A stretch of DNA of 64,000 bases from Chryseobacterium paridis. Lineage in GTDB: Bacteria; Bacteroidota; Bacteroidia; Flavobacteriales; Weeksellaceae. Below are positions 51,094-59,439 of this stretch, in pieces (the stretch's first letter is position 1; each line of letters starts with the position of its first letter). The notes under the pieces are model-generated. The model searched no databases, had not been told where the DNA came from, and worked only from the letters and a program-made list of their open reading frames with translations. A program made the translations under genes and the position numbers. Location of the stretch: NCBI RefSeq assembly GCF_016595215.1, contig NZ_JAENHK010000007.1:248001-312000 (forward strand), given 5' to 3'.

Positions 51094-52872
51094 TTATTCA
51101 TGATGCTCATACATTTTATTGTATAAGTCAATGAACTTTTCCTTAATAGCTTTTCTCTTTAGCTTTAGCGTAGGAGTCAGAAGACCAGCATCTATGCTCC
51201 ATACTTCAGGAGTAAGTTCAATTCTTTTAATTTTTTCCCAATTTCCTAAGTGTTCATTAATGCCATCGAATTCCTTTTCTATTCTTTCCTTTAATTCCTG
51301 GCTTTTGGCTATCTCCTGTGGAGTAGAACCGATATTTAAGTTATTTCTCATTGCCCAGCTTTTAGCAAATTCAAAATCAGGTTGTACAAGAGCACATGGC
51401 ATTTTTTCGCCATCCCCAACGACCATGACCTGTTCAATGAACTTAGAAGCTTTAGCAAGGTTTTCTATGATCTGTGGAGCTATATATTTTCCACCAGATG
51501 TTTTAAACATTTCTTTCTTACGGTCGGTAATCTGTAAAAATCCATCAGCATCTATATTTCCGATATCTCCTGTTTTGAAGTATCCATCATCCGTGAAAAC
51601 CTCTTTTGTCATTTCCTCATTCTTGAAGTATCCTATAAAAATAGAAGGACCTTTTACTGTTATCTCACCATCTTCCTGAATTTTTACATGTAAATTATCA
51701 AGTGGTAAACCCACTGTTCCAATTTTCATTTTGTCAAAACTGTTTACAGAGATCACCGGGGAAGTTTCTGTCAATCCATATCCTTCTAAAATAGGAATTC
51801 CTGCATTTTGGAACATCAGGTTTAATCTTGTAGAAAGAGCGGCAGAACCGGAAACTAAAGTAATAATTTCACCACCTAGCCCTTCTCTCCATTTAGAAAA
51901 TACAAGTTTATCAGCAATCAGTTCTAATAGCCCTGATGGTTTTGAAACCTCTTTCTTTTTCGATATTAAATTCAATGCCCAAAAGAATATTTTTGATTTT
52001 AATCCACCTGCAGAAGATCCTGTATTGTAGATTTTATCGTATACTTTCTCTACTAATCTTGGAACGACACTCATATAATGAGGCTTAACTTCTTTTACGT
52101 TTTCCCCCATTTTATCAATGCTTTCTGCAAAATAAACGGAAAAGCCATTGTACTGAAACAGATAGAAAAGCATTCTCTCGAAAATATGACAGATAGGTAA
52201 GAAGCTTAACACTCTTGTGTCTTTATAATCAAGGCTTTTTTTCTTAGGAATTCTGGGAATAGATCCCAAAACATTAGAAACAATATTATGATGCGTTAGC
52301 ATAACCCCTTTAGGTCTTCCTGTAGTTCCTGAAGTGTAAATAATTGTTGCCAGATCCTCAGAATTGATTGCATTGGAAAGGTCTTCAACTTCAATTTGGG
52401 TAGAATCGTCTTCACCCAGATCCAATATTTCGCGCCAATTGGGAGCGCCACTTATTACATCAAATGTGAAAACTCCCTGTAGGGACGGAATATTATGCTT
52501 TACCTTCATTACTTTATCCAGTAATGCTTTGTCGGAAACAAAACAATATTGTATTTCAGCATTGCTGAAAATGAATTCGTAGTCTTCGTGAGATATACTT
52601 GGATAAACAGGTACTGAAACAACACCAATCTGGGAAAGTCCCAGGTCCATAATAGCCCATTCTGTACGAGTGTTGGTAGTAATGAGTGCAATCTTATCAC
52701 CTGGTTTTATACCAAGTTTTAAAAGTCCTCTGGATATTTTATTTCCCTGATTAATAAATTCTTGTGTGGAAGTTTTTTTCCATTCACCCTGATGCTTTGT
52801 AGCAAACATATCCGTTTTCGGATATTTCTCCAAAGCATAGTGAGGTATATCGAATAATCTTTTGATCGTCAT
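51094..52872 (-). CDS. Long-chain acyl-CoA synthetase (AMP-binding)
   Basis: Activates fatty acids to acyl-CoA via an acyl-adenylate. The 592 residues show the P-loop-like ATP motif IIYTSGTTGRPKGVMLTHH (about 178-196), the adenine-binding GYGLTETSPVIS (about 366-377), and the hinge region YFKTGDIGNIDADGFLQITDRKKEMFKTSGGKYIAP in order. It has the FadD15-like long form with the SGSAALS motif. No signal peptide is present. It lies divergent from the acyl-CoA dehydrogenase gene, so the two probably serve fatty acid beta-oxidation. Upstream, only imperfect -7 sequences were seen. Confidence 0.93.
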   Translation of the reverse strand: MTIKRLFDIPHYALEKYPKTDMFATKHQGEWKKTSTQEFINQGNKISRGLLKLGIKPGDKIALITTNTRTEWAIMDLGLSQIGVVSVPVYPSISHEDYEFIFSNAEIQYCFVSDKALLDKVMKVKHNIPSLQGVFTFDVISGAPNWREILDLGEDDSTQIEVEDLSNAINSEDLATIIYTSGTTGRPKGVMLTHHNIVSNVLGSIPRIPKKKSLDYKDTRVLSFLPICHIFERMLFYLFQYNGFSVYFAESIDKMGENVKEVKPHYMSVVPRLVEKVYDKIYNTGSSAGGLKSKIFFWALNLISKKKEVSKPSGLLELIADKLVFSKWREGLGGEIITLVSGSAALSTRLNLMFQNAGIPILEGYGLTETSPVISVNSFDKMKIGTVGLPLDNLHVKIQEDGEITVKGPSIFIGYFKNEEMTKEVFTDDGYFKTGDIGNIDADGFLQITDRKKEMFKTSGGKYIAPQIIENLAKASKFIEQVMVVGDGEKMPCALVQPDFEFAKSWAMRNNLNIGSTPQEIAKSQELKERIEKEFDGINEHLGNWEKIKRIELTPEVWSIDAGLLTPTLKLKRKAIKEKFIDLYNKMYEHHE

Positions 52873-53017
52873 AATTTTTTATGTAATTTTTAAAGAAATT
52901 TAAATATAAGCATTTTTGTGAAAACAGCATTATTCTACCTGCAATTTTCAAATACCAAATATTTTTTCAGGTTTGCTTAAAAAGTGTAAATTTACGACCA
53001 TCTAATTATTAATTTTT

Positions 53018-54157
53018 ATGGACTTTAATTTATCCGAAGAACAGCTGATGATTCAGCAGGCAGCAAGAGATTTTGCACAAAACGAACTATTACCAGGAGT
53101 TATTGAAAGAGACCGCGATCAGAAGTTTCCGACAGAACAAGTGAAGATGATGGGCGAAATGGGACTTTTAGGAATGATGGTAGATCCTAAATACGGTGGA
53201 GCTGGTATGGATAGTGTTTCTTACGTTTTGGCTATGGAGGAGATTGCAAAAGTAGATGCTTCTGCTGCGGTTGTAATGTCTGTAAACAATTCATTAGTTT
53301 GTGCAGGTCTTGAAAAGTTTGCTTCTGAAGAGCAAAAACAAAAATATCTTACACCTTTAGCAAGTGGTAAGGTGATTGGAGCGTTTGCTTTATCTGAGCC
53401 TGAGGCTGGATCTGATGCTACTTCACAGAAAACAACAGCTGAAGATAAAGGTGACTATTATCTTTTAAATGGAATTAAAAACTGGATTACAAATGGAGGA
53501 ACTGCTTCTTACTATATCGTAATTGCTCAGACTGATCCAGAGAAAAAACACAAAGGAATCAATGCGTTTATCGTGGAAAGAGGTTGGGAAGGTTTTGAAA
53601 TCGGACCGAAAGAAGATAAATTAGGAATCAGAGGAAGTGATACACACTCTTTGATGTTCAACAATGTAAAAGTGCCTAAAGAAAATAGAATCGGAGAAGA
53701 CGGTTTTGGTTTCAATTTTGCAATGGCTGTATTAAACGGCGGTAGAATTGGTATTGCTTCCCAAGCTTTAGGAATTGCTTCAGGAGCTTATGAATTGGCT
53801 CTTAAGTATGCTAAGACAAGAAAAGCTTTTAAAACTGAAATTATCAATCACCAGGCTATTGCATTTAAATTAGCCGATATGGCAACTCAGATTACAGCAG
53901 CAAGAATGCTTTGTTTCAAAGCAGCTACTGAAAAAGATGCCGGAAAGGATATTTCTGAAAGCGGAGCGATGGCTAAATTATATGCGTCTCAGGTAGCAAT
54001 GGATACTTCTGTTGAGGCTGTGCAGATTCATGGTGGATATGGATATGTAAAAGAATACCATGTAGAAAGATTTATGCGTGATGCTAAAATCACTCAGATC
54101 TATGAAGGAACTTCTGAAATCCAGAAAATTGTGATTTCAAGAAGTATTGCAAAATAA
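53018..54157 (+). CDS. Acyl-CoA dehydrogenase (short/medium-chain type)
   Basis: FAD-dependent enzyme that inserts the alpha-beta double bond into acyl-CoA in beta-oxidation or branched-chain amino acid breakdown. The 379 residues match the butyryl-CoA dehydrogenase length. The N-terminal helical domain starts MDFNLSEEQLMIQQAARDFA; FAD/substrate motifs are GAFALSEPEAGSDA (about 127-140) and the GGYGYVKEY segment (about 338-346). The catalytic base Glu363 lies in QIYEGTSEIQ, in the position used by short- and medium-chain enzymes. Electrons pass to an electron-transfer flavoprotein not encoded here. It sits divergent from the acyl-CoA synthetase gene and 24 bp upstream of a small membrane protein gene. 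Confidence 0.94.
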   Translation: MDFNLSEEQLMIQQAARDFAQNELLPGVIERDRDQKFPTEQVKMMGEMGLLGMMVDPKYGGAGMDSVSYVLAMEEIAKVDASAAVVMSVNNSLVCAGLEKFASEEQKQKYLTPLASGKVIGAFALSEPEAGSDATSQKTTAEDKGDYYLLNGIKNWITNGGTASYYIVIAQTDPEKKHKGINAFIVERGWEGFEIGPKEDKLGIRGSDTHSLMFNNVKVPKENRIGEDGFGFNFAMAVLNGGRIGIASQALGIASGAYELALKYAKTRKAFKTEIINHQAIAFKLADMATQITAARMLCFKAATEKDAGKDISESGAMAKLYASQVAMDTSVEAVQIHGGYGYVKEYHVERFMRDAKITQIYEGTSEIQKIVISRSIAK

Positions 54158-54181
54158 AAAAACCAACAAACACAACTACTT

Positions 54182-54547
54182 ATGAAAAAAGGCTGGTGGA
54201 TCACTCTAGGTATCGTTTTACTTCTTTTAGGAGTATTCGTATGGTATAAATACTTCTTTGTATTTGGTGAAGGAGTAAAATCAGGTTATCTGAATTATGC
54301 GATCAAAAAAGGCTATGTTTTCAAAACGTACGAAGGTAAGCTGATTCAGGAAGGCTTCGGACGTGGCAAAGCAGGAGGTATTACCAGTTATGAATTTGAG
54401 TTTTCAGTCAGTGATCCAGAAGTATTCAAACAACTGGAGACCAATAGTGGTAAAAGCTTTGATCTTCATTATAAAGAATACAAAGGTGCATTACCATGGA
54501 GAGGAAACACAAGATATGTAGTAGATAAAGTAGTGAATATGAAATAG
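54182..54547 (+). CDS. Hypothetical single-span membrane protein
   Basis: A 121-residue protein I cannot place in a named functional family. Residues 5-22 form one transmembrane helix (WWITLGIVLLLLGVFVWY), and the rest is a small, probably periplasmic domain with GYVFKTYEGKLIQEGFG and YEFEFSVSD beta-strand-like segments. It is often mislabelled 6-phosphogluconate dehydrogenase in related genomes, with no dehydrogenase motif visible here. It starts 24 bp after the acyl-CoA dehydrogenase stop and ends with a good terminator, so the two genes probably share a transcript. Confidence 0.75.
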   Translation: MKKGWWITLGIVLLLLGVFVWYKYFFVFGEGVKSGYLNYAIKKGYVFKTYEGKLIQEGFGRGKAGGITSYEFEFSVSDPEVFKQLETNSGKSFDLHYKEYKGALPWRGNTRYVVDKVVNMK

Positions 54548-54548
54548 C

Positions 54549-54575
54549 AAAAGGCTCTCGGATTGAGAGCCTTTT
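54549..54575 (+). terminator. Terminator of the acyl-CoA dehydrogenase operon
   Basis: An 11-bp perfect stem (AAAAGGCTCTC with GAGAGCCTTTT) with a GGATT loop. Confidence 0.88.
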
Positions 54576-54795
54576 ACATACACGCACCACAAAATATTAA
54601 GATATAATATTTACTTTTATCTATGATTTTCTTTTTAAATACGGATTAAAAAGAACATTTTTTTTCATGCAGATAATTGAAATTGAGAAGATTGTTCATT
54701 GGTGTTAATCTTTATTATTTCAATTTGGTAGTATAAATTTAGTGAAGAATATTATTCTTAAAAGGGTACTTATCATTAAAATATTATTAAAATAA

Positions 54796-54819
54796 AAATC
54801 CATCCTGTCAGATGGATTT
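54796..54819 (-). terminator. Terminator of the DUF4349 lipoprotein gene
   Basis: A 9-bp perfect stem (AAATCCATC with GATGGATTT), a 6-nt loop, and a T-rich tract on the minus strand. The 278-bp gap 54548-54825 otherwise holds only short, unlikely reading frames. Confidence 0.8.
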
Positions 54820-54825
54820 ATAGAT

Positions 54826-55758
54826 TTAGTTAGAATGATTGTCAGTCATGTTTTTACTTTTCTTTTTATAAAAATAATATCCAAGCCCCAGAATTAAAAA
54901 TAGAGGCCAAAAGGGAAGGAAAAAGAGGAAAATACCTGTTATTACATTCCAGCCTGAAGAAACAGCGGCAAATGATTCCTCCATAAAAGTTTTCGGTTTA
55001 TCATCTTTTACATAGCTTTCACCTGTTCCGTAAAGTGTTATTTCCAGATCACACATTGTATTTTCAACATAATTTTGACCTGATATCTCAACTCCTTTGT
55101 TTTCTATGGTGCCCATACTGCTGAGATCATCCATTAGATAATCAAATTTCTGGATTGGAATCTTCACTTTGAGATAAGCAATTTTCCTATCATTATTGTT
55201 TAAAGAAATATTTTCACTTCTAATGAAGCCATCATATTTTCGCACTTCTTCAGCTACGATGTCTTTTGCTGTTTCAGCGTTTTCAACATTTAATTCCAGT
55301 GTTCCGGTTTTTACGATATTATTTTTAGGAACATTCAAATCCGTGTTTTCTTTTTTGATCTTATCCCTGTAAATAATTTTAGTTTCTTTAATGACTTTTG
55401 GGGAAGGTACATTGATCACTATTTTTTCAGATTTCTTATCTGTTGAATCTTTCTTGTGAGTTTTTGATTCTAATTTAGTGGTGGCAATTTTATTGGATAG
55501 TGAATCAATACTTTTTGAAGTGGCTTCCATTTTTTCTTTGATCTCACTTTTGGTATCATCAAACTGTTTGATTTTTACATTCGCGGAATCGAAAACAGCA
55601 TCCGCTGTGTGGTTGATATCATTGATCTTTTCAGATGTGGCAGCAATGGTACTGTCTGCAGATTGCATTGCTCCTTCAAGCCGAGATTTTGTTGCTTCAC
55701 TTTTTTTACACATTATAAAAGTACTGGACATAGCAACAAGGAAAATGAACTTTTTCAT
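54826..55758 (-). CDS. DUF4349 domain lipoprotein with C-terminal membrane anchor
   Basis: A 310-residue envelope protein. The signal peptide ends at Cys17 (SSTFIMC) and is followed by Lys-Lys-Ser-Glu. An N-terminal charged, coiled region (about 20-145, KSRLEGAMQSADSTIAATSEKIND) leads into the DUF4349 domain (about 150-270): VKTGTLELNVENAETAKDIV and the second part AYLKVKIPIQKFDYLMDDL. The C-terminus has a strong hydrophobic helix (about 280-300, FLFFLPFWPLFLILGLGYYF). A lipid anchor plus a C-terminal helix is unusual; either the helix crosses the inner membrane or the lipobox is not used. Function unknown. An inverted-repeat cluster lies upstream (55816-55896). Confidence 0.82.
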   Translation of the reverse strand: MKKFIFLVAMSSTFIMCKKSEATKSRLEGAMQSADSTIAATSEKINDINHTADAVFDSANVKIKQFDDTKSEIKEKMEATSKSIDSLSNKIATTKLESKTHKKDSTDKKSEKIVINVPSPKVIKETKIIYRDKIKKENTDLNVPKNNIVKTGTLELNVENAETAKDIVAEEVRKYDGFIRSENISLNNNDRKIAYLKVKIPIQKFDYLMDDLSSMGTIENKGVEISGQNYVENTMCDLEITLYGTGESYVKDDKPKTFMEESFAAVSSGWNVITGIFLFFLPFWPLFLILGLGYYFYKKKSKNMTDNHSN

Positions 55759-56063
55759 ACGATTAATTTTTTTGATGAAGTAAAATTACTGGGGTGATGA
55801 AAGTTGTACTTGTAAAAAGAATGTATTCTTTTGGTAAATTCATAAGTGATACATAATGAGATTTTTGTATTCTTTGTAAAAGAATTTTACAAAGAACTAA
55901 GACTTTATTTTACCAATTTTGAAAGTCATTTTTGAACAATCTGTTTTATGTAAATACCAAAATCTTTTTTATATCCTCATCTGATATGGACGAATAAAAA
56001 ATGAACAAATTCTAAAAGAAATCTGCGATCGAATTAAAATCGTTGCTTGAATTAGCATAAAAA
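55759..56063. other. Intergenic region upstream of the DUF4349 gene, with repeated half-sites
   Basis: No coding frame. It contains AAAAGAAT-GT-ATTCTTTT at 55816-55833 and a 12-bp perfect inverted repeat, TTCTTTGTAAAA and TTTTACAAAGAA with a 3-bp spacer, at 55870-55896. Both are made of ATTCTTT/AAAGAAT half-sites, so they look like linked binding sites of one regulator. No TAnnTTTG was found on the minus strand. The rest is AT-rich spacer. Confidence 0.5.
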
Positions 56064-56090
56064 AACCGTTCAGAGTAATACTAAACGGTT
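56064..56090 (-). terminator. prfC terminator
   Basis: AACCGTT and AACGGTT arms with a 13-nt loop that can pair further inside, followed on the minus strand by a T-rich tract. Confidence 0.65.
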
Positions 56091-56113
56091 CTTTTTATTT
56101 TTAAAATCAATTC

Positions 56114-57706
56114 TTACTGATTAAATTCACTGATGAAATGTAATTTCACATTAGGGAATTTTTCCTGTGTCATATGAATGGTGAATGATGAGTCCGCCAA
56201 AAATACCAATTGATTGTATTTATCTCTTGCTAAGAATCTCTGTTTTAATCTTGCAAATTCTTTAAATTCTTCAGATTTTTCATCCGCTTCTACCCAACAT
56301 GCTTTATGCATAGATAGAGGTTCGTATGTACATTTAGCACCATATTCGTGCTCAAGACGGTACTGAATAACCTCATATTGAAGTGCACCCACAGTTCCAA
56401 TAATTTTTCTGTTATTCATTTCAAGAGTAAACAGCTGGGCAACCCCTTCATCCATAAGCTGATCAATACCCTTAGCCAATTGTTTAGCTTTAAGTGGATC
56501 ATTGTTATTAATGTAACGGAAATGCTCAGGAGAGAAACTAGGTACACCTTTAAAGCTCAATTTTTCTCCACCTGTTAAAGTATCACCGATTCTGAAACTT
56601 CCTGTATCATGTAGACCAACAATGTCTCCTGGGAAACTTTCGTCAACGACTTCTTTTTTATCAGCGAAAAAGGCATTAGGGGAAGAGAACTTCATCTTTT
56701 TACCCTCTCTTACCAATAAGTAATTTTCATTTCTTTTGAACGTTCCCGAAACGATTTTTACAAAAGCCAATCGGTCTCTGTGTTTTGGATCCATATTCGC
56801 ATGGATTTTGAAAACAAAACCTGTAAAGTTACTTTCTTCTGGTTTTACTATACGGGTATCACTTTCTTTGGGCTGTGGCATTGGTGCAATTTCTATAAAA
56901 GCATCCAAGAGCTCACGTACCCCAAAATTATTTAATGCAGATCCGAAGAAAACAGGCTGTAAATCACCTTTCATATAATCTTCACGGCTAAACTCAGGAT
57001 AAACAGACTGTACCAGTTCAAGTTCATCACGTAACGTTTTAGCTGCTTTTTCACCAATCAGTTCATCGATTGCAGGGTCATTGATGTCGTCAAACTTAAC
57101 TGAATCCCCAACTTTCTGCTTCTTTTCTTCAAGGAATAATTGAATATTATTCTCCCAGATATTATAAATGCCCTGAAAATCACTTCCCATTCCTATTGGT
57201 AAAGAAAGCGGGACAACACTTAATCCTAATTTTTGTTCAACTTCATCCAGCAAATCGAATGCATCCTTACCTTCACGGTCAAGTTTGTTAATGAAAACCA
57301 ACATGGGAATGTTTCTCATTCTACAAACCTGAACCAATTTTTCAGTTTGCTCTTCGACCCCTTTTGCAACGTCGATTACCACGATTACGGAATCAACGGC
57401 TGTCAATGTTCTATAGGTATCTTCTGCGAAATCCTTGTGACCTGGAGTATCGAGAATATTAATTTTGTGTCCTTTGTATTCAAAAGCTAATACGGATGTG
57501 GCTACGGAGATTCCTCTCTGTCTTTCAATTTCCATAAAGTCGGACGTAGCTCCTTTTTTTATTTTATTGGATTTTACAGCGCCTGCTTCCTGGATAGCCC
57601 CTCCGAAAAGTAGTAACTTTTCTGTAAGTGTAGTCTTCCCGGCATCAGGGTGAGAGATGATCCCAAACGTTTTTCTTTTTTGTATTTCTTTGATTAAGTC
57701 TGACAT
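56114..57706 (-). CDS. prfC: Peptide chain release factor 3 (GTPase)
   Basis: Translational GTPase that removes RF1 or RF2 from the ribosome after termination. The start is taken at the ATG at 57706 (MSDLIKEIQKRKTF), giving 530 residues; a longer frame begins upstream at 57766. The GTP-binding P loop is GIISHPDAGKTTLTEKLL, and DTPGHKDFAEDTYR is the G3 region with NKLDREGKD as G4. C-terminal domains II and III (FVKIVSGTFKRNENY, MEVIQYRLEHEYG-like end) are complete. RF2 is also encoded in this window but far away. The gene is monocistronic. Confidence 0.96.
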   Translation of the reverse strand: MSDLIKEIQKRKTFGIISHPDAGKTTLTEKLLLFGGAIQEAGAVKSNKIKKGATSDFMEIERQRGISVATSVLAFEYKGHKINILDTPGHKDFAEDTYRTLTAVDSVIVVIDVAKGVEEQTEKLVQVCRMRNIPMLVFINKLDREGKDAFDLLDEVEQKLGLSVVPLSLPIGMGSDFQGIYNIWENNIQLFLEEKKQKVGDSVKFDDINDPAIDELIGEKAAKTLRDELELVQSVYPEFSREDYMKGDLQPVFFGSALNNFGVRELLDAFIEIAPMPQPKESDTRIVKPEESNFTGFVFKIHANMDPKHRDRLAFVKIVSGTFKRNENYLLVREGKKMKFSSPNAFFADKKEVVDESFPGDIVGLHDTGSFRIGDTLTGGEKLSFKGVPSFSPEHFRYINNNDPLKAKQLAKGIDQLMDEGVAQLFTLEMNNRKIIGTVGALQYEVIQYRLEHEYGAKCTYEPLSMHKACWVEADEKSEEFKEFARLKQRFLARDKYNQLVFLADSSFTIHMTQEKFPNVKLHFISEFNQ

Positions 57707-57878
57707 AGTGTATTTTGAAGTTGCAAAAATCGTGATTTTTTGCGAGGTTGTCAAATAAATTGCCAAACAAAAAGAAAACTCCCTGTATATTCATAGCCTG
57801 GCATCAAAAGGTAGGGTATTATAAAAATAATGTGGCTTTCATAAAATGAATAACAGGATTAAGAATTTTCTTTTTTTG

Positions 57879-57909
57879 TTGTCTAAGGCTCTTAAAAAAA
57901 TTACCTTTG
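57879..57909 (+). promoter_or_regulatory. Promoter of the CPBP protease operon
   Basis: TTG at 57879-57881, a 20-bp spacer and TACCTTTG at 57902-57909 form a full consensus promoter. The predicted start is near 57915, with a leader of about 22 nt. Confidence 0.7.
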
Positions 57910-57936
57910 TTTATTACAATTATTACAGAGAAAAAT

Positions 57937-58767
57937 ATGAAAAACAGCAAATATCCAAACTATACTTTTACATGGATCGGAGGCGTTGTTTTATTAGGTG
58001 GATTATTCGTGGGAATAATGTTTACCGATTTGTTTAAGTCCCTTTGGATGATTATTTTTAAAGAAAACCTACAACTAAAAGATTGGTTTTTGATGTTTTC
58101 AAATGCTGTGATATTCTTTACAGCAATTGCTTTTTTTGATTTTTTCATTGTAAGGCCAAATACAAAACAAAAGCTTAATTTTAATTTTGCTCCAACTAAT
58201 TTTTATACCTATCTCTTGATTTTTCCTTTAATGATAGGAATGATGTTTATTTCTGAATTTATTACTTCGCAAATTCCAATTACAGGGCCCTTTTTTGGTA
58301 AGTATTATGAGTTTTTCACTGAGCTGATGAGCCAGTTAACAAGTGATCCTGTTACCATGATTCTTGCAACAGTGATTTTGGCCCCTCTTTCTGAGGAGAT
58401 CATATTCAGAGGAATTATTCAGAAAGGTTTAATCAATAAAGGGGTAAAACCGTGGAAAGCAATTTTATATGCCTCTATTATCTTTGGATTAGTACATGGG
58501 AATCCATGGCAGTTTGTGGGAGCTGTATTATTAGGATGTGTTCTCGGTCTTGTTTACTATAAAACGAAATCCCTGTTATTGCCTATACTATTGCACGGAT
58601 TCAATAATTTATGTTCATCATTATTGATAACATATACAAAAAATGAAAGTTTTTCAGATGCATTTAAAGTTTCTGAATGGATATTATTAGCAGTTGGAGT
58701 AGTACTTTTTTCTTTATTCTATTATCTTTTTATGAAGAAATATAAAGTACATTACTCAGAAATTTAA
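57937..58767 (+). CDS. CPBP family intramembrane metalloprotease-like protein
   Basis: A 276-residue membrane protein of the CPBP/CAAX-protease (Abi) family, with about eight helices. The catalytic-type motifs are SEEIIFRGIIQKGL (about 166-179) with the Glu-Glu pair and FGLVHGNPWQF (about 194-204) with its His. The longer reading from a TTG at 57907 is excluded because that TTG lies inside the -7 promoter element; the ATG at 57937 (MKNSKYPNYTFTW) is the start. Bacterial members process peptides or proteins in the membrane, or act with bacteriocin systems; no such system is next to it. The RdgB-like gene follows 9 bp downstream in the same direction. Confidence 0.85.
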   Translation: MKNSKYPNYTFTWIGGVVLLGGLFVGIMFTDLFKSLWMIIFKENLQLKDWFLMFSNAVIFFTAIAFFDFFIVRPNTKQKLNFNFAPTNFYTYLLIFPLMIGMMFISEFITSQIPITGPFFGKYYEFFTELMSQLTSDPVTMILATVILAPLSEEIIFRGIIQKGLINKGVKPWKAILYASIIFGLVHGNPWQFVGAVLLGCVLGLVYYKTKSLLLPILLHGFNNLCSSLLITYTKNESFSDAFKVSEWILLAVGVVLFSLFYYLFMKKYKVHYSEI

Positions 58768-58776
58768 TTTAAAAAA

Positions 58777-59373
58777 ATGAAAAAGGATATGGAATTATTG
58801 GTTGCTACACATAATCAGCATAAAAAAGAAGAAATTCAACAGATTTTAGGATCAGAATATATTGTTAAAAGCCTTACGGATTATGATATCCATGAAGAGA
58901 TTGTAGAAGATGGAGATTCTTTTAACGCTAACGCTCTGATAAAAGCGAAATATTGCTTTGAAAAAACAGGAATTCCAAGTTTAGGTGATGATAGTGGATT
59001 GGTTGTTGAGGCGCTAGATGGTCGACCGGGTATTTTTTCTGCCCGCTATGCAGGAGATCATGACTTTGGTAAGAATATTGAAAAGGTACTAAGCGAGATG
59101 GAAGGTGTAGAAAACAGAAAGGCATACTTTATTACTGTTTTATGTTATTATGATGAAAGTGGTGCTCAATATTTTGAAGGGAGAGCACACGGGAATCTAT
59201 TGACTGAAAATAAAGGACATAAAGGTTTTGGGTATGACCCTATTTTTGTTCCTAATGGATATGACAGAACCTTTGCGGAAATGAATCCTGAAGATAAAAA
59301 TGAGATCAGTCATCGTAAGCAAGCTTTGGATATGTTTTTAGATCATCTGAAAGTTGCTGATCAGCAGCAATAA
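58777..59373 (+). CDS. rdgB: Non-canonical purine NTP pyrophosphatase (RdgB/HAM1)
   Basis: House-cleaning enzyme that hydrolyses dITP, dXTP and ITP to monophosphates and so keeps deaminated purines out of DNA. The 198 residues start with MKKDMELLVATHNQHKKEEI, matching the family TxNxxKxxE pattern near residues 11-18. LGDDSGLVVEALDGRPGIFSARYAG (about 69-93) carries the acidic metal-binding residues, and GHKGFGYDPIF (about 147-157) the base-recognition loop. A second possible start is the Met at residue 5. It lies 9 bp downstream of the CPBP gene and 66 bp upstream of the RNase Z gene, and could share the CPBP promoter. Confidence 0.94.
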   Translation: MKKDMELLVATHNQHKKEEIQQILGSEYIVKSLTDYDIHEEIVEDGDSFNANALIKAKYCFEKTGIPSLGDDSGLVVEALDGRPGIFSARYAGDHDFGKNIEKVLSEMEGVENRKAYFITVLCYYDESGAQYFEGRAHGNLLTENKGHKGFGYDPIFVPNGYDRTFAEMNPEDKNEISHRKQALDMFLDHLKVADQQQ

Positions 59374-59409
59374 TAAATCCGGAAGTGACTATATCCAGAT
59401 TTTCTGTCG

Positions 59410-59417
59410 TACATTTG
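59410..59417 (+). promoter_or_regulatory. RNase Z promoter -7 element
   Basis: TACATTTG is a perfect TAnnTTTG match, with the predicted start about 59423 and a leader of 17 nt. No TTG at -33. Confidence 0.45.
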
Positions 59418-59439
59418 TTTGTTATAATAAACTATTGAT

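Noticed and set aside
51119..51679. A 186-residue plus-strand frame
   Set aside because: It is antisense to the acyl-CoA synthetase gene, with a Ser/Phe-rich translation typical of a shadow.
55870..55896. The 12-bp inverted repeat read as a terminator
   Set aside because: It has no T tract on either side and no gene ends near it; an operator role upstream of the DUF4349 gene fits better.
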